Shown here piece by piece: positions 1-6,328 of a stretch of DNA of 15,276 bases. Origin of the DNA: Waddliaceae bacterium (GTDB taxonomy: Bacteria; Chlamydiota; Chlamydiia; Chlamydiales; SLFE01); contig SLFE01000013.1 of NCBI GenBank assembly GCA_007124415.1, forward strand, positions 1 to 15,276, written 5' to 3'. Under the pieces are notes generated by a model that saw only the letters and a program-made list of their open reading frames with translations, did no database searches and had not been told where the DNA came from. Position 1 is the first letter of the stretch, and every line of letters starts with the position of its first letter. The position numbers were made by a program, and so were the translations under genes.

Positions 1-627
1 ACCGGCCTGACATATCAAGAGCAAATCGCCTGCATCGAAAAGGCGGGCGAAAAAGCGGCCTTGCAAATGAAAGATCTAGAACGCCCTTTCCCTGCAGACA
101 TTTGGGAAACAATCCGTCAAAGCTGGAAAAAGTCCCTTGAACTGGAAAGGGACAAGACTCTCGCGGATTTTGGAGTCAAAAAAATCTCCGAAGGTATTCC
201 CTTATTCAGTTATGACCGCTTGTTCCTTGGATTGAGCAAAAAAGACAATTCAAATTATGACGAATTAGACCCTGCAGGATACGTATTTTTGAAGCTAAAG
301 GAGCCGGAAATGCGGTATTATTGCCGATTTCAATCGCTAAATCTCGACCTTTATTTTGGGAATACTTTAAAAACGCTTCAATCCTGGGGGTACCGCCCCG
401 TGAAATATCCCGTGAGAGGCGATATTGCAGCTTATATAGAGGGCAGAGTGGAGCTTGATCGATGTCTTTTCAGGCATTACGGAATCTATCTTGGAAAAGG
501 AATGGTTCAATCGAAATATGGACGATATTCATATTCAGGAATTTATAAACACAAAATATTTCATATTCCCTTAGATTACGGATTAAATGTCGTTTTTTTT
601 CATAAAAACAAAAAACTAAAAGATTAA
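1..627 (+). CDS. Putative NlpC/P60-like (papain-fold) protein, 5' end outside window
   Basis: The reading frame is open from the first base of the window, so the N-terminus is missing and 208 residues remain. The C-terminal half resembles the papain-fold NlpC/P60/CHAP superfamily: a Cys at fragment residue 108 (RYYCRFQ), a GDIAAY turn at 140-145, then HYGIYLG at 159-165 with a candidate catalytic His159, followed by a QSKYG segment at 170-174. The Cys-to-GD spacing of about 32 residues and the GD-to-His order match that fold. The N-terminal part is helical and charged. Such enzymes usually cleave peptidoglycan peptides or other amide bonds. No signal peptide can be judged because the start is missing. 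The family call rests on short motifs only, so the product could be an unrelated hypothetical protein. The LRR gene follows 53 bases downstream on the same strand. Confidence 0.45.
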   Translation, partial: TGLTYQEQIACIEKAGEKAALQMKDLERPFPADIWETIRQSWKKSLELERDKTLADFGVKKISEGIPLFSYDRLFLGLSKKDNSNYDELDPAGYVFLKLKEPEMRYYCRFQSLNLDLYFGNTLKTLQSWGYRPVKYPVRGDIAAYIEGRVELDRCLFRHYGIYLGKGMVQSKYGRYSYSGIYKHKIFHIPLDYGLNVVFFHKNKKLKD

Positions 628-648
628 TTAATTTTATGTTAAAATTAA
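628..648. repeat. AT-only perfect inverted repeat after the first gene
   Basis: TTAATTTTA (628-636) and TAAAATTAA (640-648) are exact reverse complements around a TGT loop, starting at the base after the stop codon. The stem is purely A/T and no T-run follows, so it is a poor intrinsic terminator. It may be a weak 3'-end structure, or simply a by-product of the AT-rich intergenic DNA that must also contain the promoter of the next gene. Confidence 0.4.
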
Positions 649-680
649 AATAGGGAAAGGATTAGCTTTAGGTCAAAATT

Positions 681-2018
681 ATGTCTAAAGAAGAAGAAAA
701 ATCTCGTTTTTATGACAATATTAAAGCCCAAAAAATAGATGGGCAAAAAGGATCGTCCGGCCTGGACTCCAAGGTCAGTGCGAAAATGGAGGCGGCTCTT
801 GCAATTCATCCTCCCGTCGAATTGGAAAACTATTCCCTCTACCAAAGCCGATTCAAAAAATGCAGGGGAAATATTCAGCCGCATGAGGCGCAAAAGTGCC
901 TGTGTCTGCTCAAGGCCATTTCGGGAATTGAGGGCAAAAAAAGCATGCTTTCAAAAATTTCTCAAATGAGCACATCTCTCCTGCTTGGAAGGCGGCGAAA
1001 AGAAAAAAAGGAAATCAACGTTTGCGGGCCAAAAGTCTCTACAATGGATTTTTCCCTCGATTCCGACGCCGTCGAAAACCCCGACCCCCTTCTCAAAATC
1101 CTCCACGCCCACTGCACCAACATTGATACGATCATTTTAAATTCCTGCAATGTGGATAAAGAGGGCATGGAGAGTCTTGCCAAACTGCCTAAGTTAAAAG
1201 CCTTGTCTTTAAGTTTTTGCGACCATCTCACCGACGACCTGATCAAGGATTTGGGCAATATAACCCAGCTTAGAGAACTGAAACTGAGCTGGAACCGCAA
1301 ACTTCCCCTCAAGGCGCTATCTTCATTATCCAGCTTAAAGGATCTGGAATTACTCGATATATCCCACACAAACATCACCGATGAAGTGCTCGATTATATC
1401 GGCCGGCTCGAAAATCTGACCACGCTCAATTTAGATGATTGCGGCAGCATTACCGAGAAAGGGGTAGACAAATTGAAGTCCTTGAAAAAACTTCACACAA
1501 TCAACCTCTCCTCGTGCAGCGTTACAGATGATGGCATCAAGAAAATAATCGAGCTCTTTCCGGATCTGATGTCGGTAACCATCAGAAACAATTACTTTTC
1601 CGATTCAGGGGCATCAGAACTGTCGAATCTTAAAGAATTGACACACCTCGACTTGAGTTGGTCGCATAATTTTGGGGGCAGCTTTTTAGACAAGCTGGCA
1701 ACCCTGCCGAAGCTTCGGCTTTTAAACTTATCCCGATCAGGGCATCTGGACATGTCTAAAATTCAATGGAAAAACTTTAAAAATCTCATGTATATGAATT
1801 TATCATACACGAACGCCGATGACGAGACCCTTCGCCAAATTTCCTTTATGCCGATGTTCTGCGGCGGCTCTTTCGGCAATTGCAAAAATATTTCTACCGA
1901 AGGGGTCAAACACTTTTCCGGCATTGATAATATCCATTACCTGGATTTTACCAATTGCGGCCTCAGCTACGAGGAGCTCGCTCCTCTCTTCCCGCCCGGC
2001 GTCGACATCCGGGTATAA
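681..2018 (+). CDS. Leucine-rich repeat protein (cysteine-containing LRR type), possible effector
   Basis: This 445-residue protein carries about 12 tandem leucine-rich repeats of 24-26 residues from roughly residue 147 to the C-terminus. They have the form LxxLxLxxC..(I/L)TDxGlxxL, seen for example in KLKALSLSFCDHLTDD (171-186) and NLTTLNLDDCGSITEKG (245-261). The repeated Cys and TD positions are typical of the AMN1/F-box-associated LRR class, a protein-binding horseshoe scaffold. Residues 1-146 are polar, with a basic stretch (GRRRKEKKE, 103-111). No F-box, signal peptide or membrane segment is visible. LRR proteins of this kind are common in amoeba-associated chlamydiae and are often proposed as secreted effectors, but nothing in the sequence proves secretion. 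The start has only a weak ribosome site (TAGG, about 8 bases upstream). The nine A bases that begin inside its stop codon may serve a minus-strand terminator. Confidence 0.88.
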   Translation: MSKEEEKSRFYDNIKAQKIDGQKGSSGLDSKVSAKMEAALAIHPPVELENYSLYQSRFKKCRGNIQPHEAQKCLCLLKAISGIEGKKSMLSKISQMSTSLLLGRRRKEKKEINVCGPKVSTMDFSLDSDAVENPDPLLKILHAHCTNIDTIILNSCNVDKEGMESLAKLPKLKALSLSFCDHLTDDLIKDLGNITQLRELKLSWNRKLPLKALSSLSSLKDLELLDISHTNITDEVLDYIGRLENLTTLNLDDCGSITEKGVDKLKSLKKLHTINLSSCSVTDDGIKKIIELFPDLMSVTIRNNYFSDSGASELSNLKELTHLDLSWSHNFGGSFLDKLATLPKLRLLNLSRSGHLDMSKIQWKNFKNLMYMNLSYTNADDETLRQISFMPMFCGGSFGNCKNISTEGVKHFSGIDNIHYLDFTNCGLSYEELAPLFPPGVDIRV

Positions 2019-2040
2019 AAAAAAACTGCAAATATGCTAG
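2017..2040 (-). terminator. Candidate intrinsic terminator of the minus-strand small RNA
   Basis: On the minus strand, CTAGCATATTTGCAG can form a five-pair hairpin with one bulged A, directly followed by nine T (complement of 2025-2017). The stem is short, so it is weak on its own, but it lies exactly where the structured region ends. The T-run overlaps the LRR stop codon. Confidence 0.35.
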
Positions 2041-2193
2041 TATTGACTGAAGTCATCGGACTTCCTCACCCTTTCGGTCAGGCGAGAGGCCTCAGATGGC
2101 GTCGATCGCGACAAGGGAATAGCCGAAGCTATTGCCGAGGAGCGACCTCTCGGCAGATGAGGTCTGGCAGCCGATCGAAAACTGACCGAAAAG
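2017..2193 (-). ncRNA. Candidate structured small RNA (or structured map leader)
   Basis: This interval between the LRR gene and map is dense with exact complementarities. A 9-bp closing stem pairs 2072-2080 with 2183-2191. Inside it are hairpins 2118-2133 (AATAGC/GCTATT), 2134-2154 (GCCGAG/CTCGGC) and 2101-2112 (GTCG/CGAC). Outside it is hairpin 2049-2064 (GAAGTC/GACTTC). Read on the minus strand, 2118-2133 forms the very stable C(UUCG)G tetraloop, and the region ends in a small hairpin followed by nine T (2025-2017), both favouring a minus-strand transcript. GACCTC at 2144-2149 can also pair with GAGGTC at 2159-2164, which excludes the GCCGAG hairpin; CCTCTCG (2146-2152) can likewise pair with CGAGAGG (2083-2089). 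I recognise no known family: no RNase P, SRP, tmRNA or 6S core motifs were seen. Read on the plus strand it would be a 5' leader of map. Confidence 0.4.
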
Positions 2194-2215
2194 GCGATAG
2201 AAGGCCCATTCATGC

Positions 2216-2220
2216 GGAGA
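2216..2220 (+). promoter_or_regulatory. Ribosome binding site that fixes the map start
   Basis: GGAGA lies five bases before the ATG at 2226. The reading frame stays open upstream to 2034, but that extension is Arg-rich, translates the structured RNA region and has no family match. The ATG at 2226 gives the MIGRNDACFCGSG start typical of chlamydial MetAP. Confidence 0.75.
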
Positions 2221-2225
2221 AAAAG

Positions 2226-3113
2226 ATGATCGGACGAAACGACGCTTGTTTTTGCGGAAGCGGAAAAAAATGGAAGAAATGCCATTATCCTGATGCCGGA
2301 AACTTGGCTTACAAGGAAAACCTGAAAGATGTTTATAAAAAGAAATATGGCATCCTCTTAAAAACGGACAAGGAGATCGAAGGAATTCGAGAGTCCTGCC
2401 GACTGGCGTCGAAAATCCTGGACGCGACATGTCAAATGGCCAAAGCGGGGGTCACGACAAACGAACTCAACGAATTCGCCCATCAAATGCATGTCGACCA
2501 CGGCGCAATTCCCGCTCCCCTCCACTATGGAGATCCTCCTTTCCCAAAAAGCATATGCACCTCGCTCAATGATGTGATCTGCCATGGCATACCTGACGAC
2601 AAGCCCTTAAAAGACGGAGACATTCTCAATATCGACGTGACCTGCATCTTGAACGGGTTTTTCGGCGACTGCAGCAGGATGGTTCTGATAGGAAAGGTCG
2701 ACGAAGAAAAGCGCCATGTCACCGAGGTGGCTCATGAATGCCTGATGCGGGCAATCGATATCTTGAAACCGGGACTCCCCCTATACGAAATCGGCGAGGC
2801 TATCGAATCTTACGCCCAATCCCAAAATTGTTCAGTCGTTAATCAGTTTATCGGCCACGGCGTCGGCATACACTTTCATGAAAGCCCGCAGGTGTACCAC
2901 CATAGGAACTCGACCAAGACTCCCCTTGCCCCAGGGATGACATTCACCATCGAACCGATGATTAATCTAGGGGCAAGAGAGGCCGTTATCGACGAGAAGG
3001 ATCAATGGACGGCACGCACGATAGACGGTAAAGCCAGCGCCCAGTGGGAGCATACCATCCTCATAACAGATACCGGTCATGAAGTGCTCACTACTTGGAA
3101 AAAGGATACTTAA
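2226..3113 (+). CDS. map: Methionine aminopeptidase with N-terminal SEC-C zinc motif
   Basis: This 295-residue cytosolic M24A metallopeptidase removes the initiator Met from nascent proteins. Residues 8-20 (CFCGSGKKWKKCH) are a SEC-C motif with ligands Cys8, Cys10, Cys19 and His20, a fusion characteristic of chlamydial and some other MetAPs and thought to aid ribosome or metal binding. The catalytic domain follows at about 45-290. It has the five metal ligands Asp137 (NIDVT), Asp148 (GDCSR), His211 (GHGVG), Glu243 (TIEPM) and Glu275 (QWEHT), plus the conserved His120 (CHGIP) and His218 (FHESPQV). Length matches the chlamydial enzymes. The start at 2226 follows from the SEC-C motif and the GGAGA site. 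The gene is preceded by about 200 bases of structured DNA, and its stop codon overlaps the stop of the convergent gene by four bases (TTAA), leaving no room for a private terminator. Confidence 0.96.
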   Translation: MIGRNDACFCGSGKKWKKCHYPDAGNLAYKENLKDVYKKKYGILLKTDKEIEGIRESCRLASKILDATCQMAKAGVTTNELNEFAHQMHVDHGAIPAPLHYGDPPFPKSICTSLNDVICHGIPDDKPLKDGDILNIDVTCILNGFFGDCSRMVLIGKVDEEKRHVTEVAHECLMRAIDILKPGLPLYEIGEAIESYAQSQNCSVVNQFIGHGVGIHFHESPQVYHHRNSTKTPLAPGMTFTIEPMINLGAREAVIDEKDQWTARTIDGKASAQWEHTILITDTGHEVLTTWKKDT

Positions 3114-4036
3114 TTCTGTTCAAGAAGGGAGCCGACGAGTCCGTGAAGCTCCGTCACTTCTTCACGGTAGAGCCTGTCTAGCCGGTCGTAATCCTGACTT
3201 AAGACAATGAAATCTTTTTCAAGTTTCAAGTAGCAGTCGTCTTGACCGAAAGTGGTTTTTTCTTCCAGCTCTTTTTTCATAAGGGCAAGGCTTTCTTTCG
3301 TCGCAAAAAGTTCCCGGCGGGTATCATCGAGCACTTTTCCCTTTTCCTCAAACTGTTTGCGAAGCTGGCGGTAAAGGGGCTCGTAATTATCGGCCGGAGC
3401 TTCCTCTTTGGGAAGAACAGTCCTCTCCACTTGATACTTTTCCGCCATTTGACTAGCTGCTCTCTCGCCCTTATACGCCTCCACCTCTTCGGCCAGCTTC
3501 TCGTTTTGTAATTCGGCATTCTCTAGCTTTAGCTCAAGCTCGGAGCACTTGGCCTCGCAATCTTTTTTTTTCTCTTCGGTCCAGTTCAAATCGGCAAGGA
3601 GTTTTTCTTTTTCGTCATTCCATGTCTTTTGAAATGTATTGAGCTTTTCATCGAGAGCGGCGATATGGGAGAGGCGGTTCTTTGAAGCTTCCCTGTCGCT
3701 TGTCAGAAGAATTTCGATCTCTTCGTAAGAGAGCGCAGTCACGACAAAAGAGAGAGCGGATGCCATGGCAAGCCCGACAAACCAAAAGCGTTCGGCAACA
3801 GCCACAGAAGAAAATGACGCGAAAAGGAGGCCGGCCAAAATAACGAGAGAGACGGCAAGCCCTTTCATCTTCCATTGCCAGCAAAGCCCGATCCCGCCGA
3901 GGGCGACCAAAGACAAATACAGGTGGGAGGGGGATAATTTAACAAGGTAAACCAAAAAAATCAGCAGCGTCATAAATGGGCCGAGAATAGACCAAAATTT
4001 TATTTTGCGTCCGATTGAATTAGTAGCTGTATCCAT
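3110..4036 (-). CDS. Four-TM membrane protein with long C-terminal coiled coil
   Basis: This 308-residue protein has four closely spaced hydrophobic segments at about 15-33, 36-54, 58-79 and 83-103, then a charged, heptad-rich coiled coil from about 110 to 300, broken by a Pro-containing stretch near 207-222. There is no cleavable signal peptide. The coil has no MCP hairpin-tip signature and no enzymatic motif, so it is not a recognisable chemoreceptor. Dense hydrophobic hairpins next to coiled coils also occur in chlamydial inclusion-membrane (Inc) proteins, but this is only a resemblance. The start is well supported by AAAGGA six bases upstream of the ATG. It lies 88 bases downstream of the REC-phosphatase gene on the same strand, with a possible terminator between them, so it may be transcribed separately or as an attenuated tail of the chemosensory operon. 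Function unknown. Confidence 0.8.
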   Translation of the reverse strand: MDTATNSIGRKIKFWSILGPFMTLLIFLVYLVKLSPSHLYLSLVALGGIGLCWQWKMKGLAVSLVILAGLLFASFSSVAVAERFWFVGLAMASALSFVVTALSYEEIEILLTSDREASKNRLSHIAALDEKLNTFQKTWNDEKEKLLADLNWTEEKKKDCEAKCSELELKLENAELQNEKLAEEVEAYKGERAASQMAEKYQVERTVLPKEEAPADNYEPLYRQLRKQFEEKGKVLDDTRRELFATKESLALMKKELEEKTTFGQDDCYLKLEKDFIVLSQDYDRLDRLYREEVTELHGLVGSLLEQN

Positions 4037-4053
4037 GTTGCATCCTTTGCCAG

Positions 4054-4094
4054 AAAAACAAACTGTCTGACACTAATCGGTTGTAGCCGACAGT
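4054..4094 (-). terminator. Possible terminator or attenuator after the chemosensory operon
   Basis: On the minus strand an exact six-base inverted repeat (ACTGTC ... GACAGT, 4094-4062), with a smaller CGG/CCG pairing inside, is followed by TTTGTTTTTC. The loop is long and the stem modest. The ribosome site of the next gene lies only a few bases downstream, so read-through is plausible. Confidence 0.3.
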
Positions 4095-4124
4095 CGGGAT
4101 TTTCTCATTACTGCCATTTTTTTT

Positions 4125-5309
4125 CTAGAAAATGATGTGCACAATTGAAAAATCATCAATAAATGGGCCGGATCCATTAATTTTCCGCGCTTCTGTTATG
4201 ATTTTATCAAGAAGCGCGCTTTTGCCGCCTTGATGGGAAGAGACAATCTGAAAAAAATCATCAAGAGTCGTTCGGCTCCCGTCTTTTTTTTGTATTTCGT
4301 AGACTCCGTCGCTATAAACTAATAGGTGGCCCCCCTCCCCGACTGTGCAGGATTGCTCGTTGAAAACCGCATCGTCAATGCCGCCGATAAGGAATCCGTC
4401 AGTATTGAGCTGATGGATTTTCTCGCTTGAATCAATCAGCAAGGCGGGAGGGTGCCCGCCGCTCGCATAGGTAAGACAGCGGCTTTCTTTATTATAGACG
4501 GCATACCACATGGTAAAAAACATCTGATTGTTTTTTTCCATCGGGAACGCGGCATTTAAAGCGCTGAGAACGCTTTTTGGCGACAGGTAATCCGTCTGAC
4601 CCAAAGCGTAGGTTCTGAGAACATTGATAACCGATATAGACAGCAGCGCCGCCCCTACCCCGTGCCCGCAGACGTCAAGAAGATAAACAGCAAAATTGTC
4701 ATCGTCAAGCCAGTGATAACCGAAGGCGTCGCCCCCGAGCTCCTGGGAAGGGAGAAATTCCCATTTCACCGTGATAGGATCTTCTTCGGGAGGCGGAAGC
4801 AATGACCTGACATACTCTGCGGCCTCGCCAAGCTCAGCTTGCAGGGCGGCGCGGCTTTTCGCTAATTTATCGAAGGCCTCATTACGTTCCAAAAGACGTA
4901 TATAACCTTGCGAGTGGTAGCGGACGCGCGCGATCATTTCAACTTTATCCGGCAGTTTGACCAAGTAGTCGTTGGCTCCGCAAGCAAATGCTTCGGCCTT
5001 GACAACCGGTTCTTCTTTGGAGGAAAGAACAATCAGCGGCACTTCTTTTGTTTTTGAGTTCACGCGAAAATAACGGACAAGCGTCATGCCGTCAATTTCC
5101 GGCATGACAAGATCCTGCAAGATCACTGTAGGAGAAAATTCATTGGCAACTTTAATCGCCTGCGTCGGATCGGAGCAATAGGCGAATTCAATATCTTTTT
5201 CGTCCTTGAGCATCAGCTTGACCGATTCGGCAATAATGGGCTGATCGTCGATCAAAAGAACCTTGACCGGACGGCAATTTACAGCTTTAGAGGGTTCGAT
5301 TTGAGTCAT
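4125..5309 (-). CDS. WspR-type receiver fused to SpoIIE/RsbU-type PP2C serine phosphatase
   Basis: This 394-residue cytosolic response regulator has an intact receiver at about 15-135: acidic pair Asp21/Asp22, phosphoacceptor Asp66 (LQDLVMP), Ser96 and Lys118. The stretches QDLVMP, VLSSKEEP, GANDYLVKLP and RYHS closely resemble the receiver of the diguanylate cyclase WspR. A helical linker (about 136-175) leads to a SpoIIE/PP2C phosphatase domain instead of GGDEF. All metal-binding motifs are present: GGD (Asp194), DVCGHG (Asp212), SGGHPPALL (283-291), YSDG (Asp334) and DD (385-386). RsbU-type phosphatases dephosphorylate anti-sigma-factor antagonists (RsbV/SpoIIAA family). Inferred role: output of the Wsp-like pathway, activated by phosphotransfer from the CheA upstream. 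The start overlaps the cheB stop as ATGA. The frame is open further upstream, but only within cheB, so the internal ATG at 5309 is chosen. Confidence 0.93.
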   Translation of the reverse strand: MTQIEPSKAVNCRPVKVLLIDDQPIIAESVKLMLKDEKDIEFAYCSDPTQAIKVANEFSPTVILQDLVMPEIDGMTLVRYFRVNSKTKEVPLIVLSSKEEPVVKAEAFACGANDYLVKLPDKVEMIARVRYHSQGYIRLLERNEAFDKLAKSRAALQAELGEAAEYVRSLLPPPEEDPITVKWEFLPSQELGGDAFGYHWLDDDNFAVYLLDVCGHGVGAALLSISVINVLRTYALGQTDYLSPKSVLSALNAAFPMEKNNQMFFTMWYAVYNKESRCLTYASGGHPPALLIDSSEKIHQLNTDGFLIGGIDDAVFNEQSCTVGEGGHLLVYSDGVYEIQKKDGSRTTLDDFFQIVSSHQGGKSALLDKIITEARKINGSGPFIDDFSIVHIIF

Positions 5310-6328
5310 ACTATCAATTTTCTTTTTTTTAATCGGGATAAAATCGCCAAAGGTATGTCGGTTAGCTTCAACACATCGCACGCCGCTCCGAGCTCGGCCG
5401 CCGCCTTGGGCATTCCGTAAACAGCGCATGTCTCCTCGTCTTCGGCAATTGTGTACCATCCTTGATTTTTTAGGGTTTTCAAGCCTTTCGCGCCGTCGGA
5501 ACCCATCCCGGTCAAAAGCACGGCTATCGACGGGTTCGGCCAATATTTGGCAAGGCTTTCAAAAAAAATATCGATCGACGGGCGGTAAGGCGTGTAATCA
5601 GGCTGCGAGGTATAGGCTAGGCGCCCGTCAGGGGTCACCCTCAGATGCCATGTTGAACCTGAAACATAAACCACTCCGGGTTTTGGCTCTGTTTCTCTCT
5701 CGATCAGTTGTACGGGAAGATGCGAGCGTTTGGCAAGCCAGTCGACAATCCCCGTGATGAATTTATCGTCGACATGCTGGATGATGACAACCGGAGCATT
5801 AAGATTCGAAGGAAATGAGGAAATAATGGAGGCGACAGCCAAAGGGCCTCCTGTTGATGCTCCGATCGCGATGATAGGCGCCCCTTTTCCCGGTGCCGTC
5901 TTGAGCTCTTTGAATTCCGCTTTAGCTCTTGCTATTTTTTCCGGTTCGACCAGCATAGACATCTGCCTGATTTTCTGAATCAGGGAGGAGTATTCCTTAT
6001 CCTTTCCTATTTCGGGGACGACGGCAACATCCAAAGCCCCGTGCGACATCGCCTCGAATATCAAAGAAGAGTTTTTTCCGATATCATGGGTCACTAAAAG
6101 TATGGGGGAGTCTGTATTGGTCATGAGATCTTTTGTCACCTGAATGCCGTCCAAGTCGGCAACTTGTATATCAAGCAAGATTAGATCGGGCTTTTCCTTG
6201 CCGGCAAGTTCCACGGCGTGCTGACCGTAATTTGTGGTCCATACCACCAAATGATCGCTTAATTCATGGATAACGTCCCGCAGCCTCTCGCGCTGCTCGT
6301 TCAGATGATGTACAATTCCTATTTTCAT
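5306..6328 (-). CDS. cheB: CheB/WspF-type receptor methylesterase with degenerate receiver
   Basis: This 340-residue protein has a receiver domain (1-122) and a CheB methylesterase domain (about 150-338). The catalytic triad is visible: Ser158 (GASTGG), His185 (IQHVDD) and Asp278 (GMGSDGA). The enzyme should hydrolyse methyl-glutamate on chemoreceptors or deamidate Gln. The N-terminal MKIGIV, the later LVVWTTNYGQHAVE and the QHVDD variant of the usual QHMPP are WspF-like. The receiver keeps Asp53 (LLDIQ) but has His7-His8 where the Mg-binding acidic pair should be, and the conserved Lys is replaced in VAVVPEIG (101-108), so phosphorylation control is probably weakened. The start overlaps the cheA stop as ATGA, and its own stop overlaps the next start as ATGA, showing tight translational coupling. 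Confidence 0.95.
   Translation of the reverse strand: MKIGIVHHLNEQRERLRDVIHELSDHLVVWTTNYGQHAVELAGKEKPDLILLDIQVADLDGIQVTKDLMTNTDSPILLVTHDIGKNSSLIFEAMSHGALDVAVVPEIGKDKEYSSLIQKIRQMSMLVEPEKIARAKAEFKELKTAPGKGAPIIAIGASTGGPLAVASIISSFPSNLNAPVVIIQHVDDKFITGIVDWLAKRSHLPVQLIERETEPKPGVVYVSGSTWHLRVTPDGRLAYTSQPDYTPYRPSIDIFFESLAKYWPNPSIAVLLTGMGSDGAKGLKTLKNQGWYTIAEDEETCAVYGMPKAAAELGAACDVLKLTDIPLAILSRLKKRKLIV

Noticed and set aside
71..80. Start of an independent gene near 61-67
   Set aside because: The frame is open to the first base of the window with protein-like sequence upstream, so the gene most likely begins outside the window.
2017..2193. RNase P, SRP, tmRNA or 6S RNA
   Set aside because: Short look-alike strings (such as GAGGAAGTCCG on the minus strand) are present, but the conserved cores of these RNAs are absent and the length does not fit RNase P or tmRNA.
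2034..2225. In-frame N-terminal extension of map by 64 codons starting at ATG 2034
   Set aside because: The extension is Arg-rich and unlike any protein domain, overlaps the structured RNA region, and the internal ATG at 2226 has a good ribosome site and gives the expected SEC-C N-terminus.
3110..4036. Methyl-accepting chemotaxis protein for the cluster
   Set aside because: The coiled coil lacks the highly conserved hairpin-tip sequence of MCP signalling domains and has four rather than one or two membrane segments.
5310..5543. Longer N-terminus for the receiver-phosphatase gene
   Set aside because: The upstream codons lie in another frame of the cheB coding region and are rich in Arg. The receiver begins normally after the ATG at 5309, which overlaps the cheB stop as ATGA.
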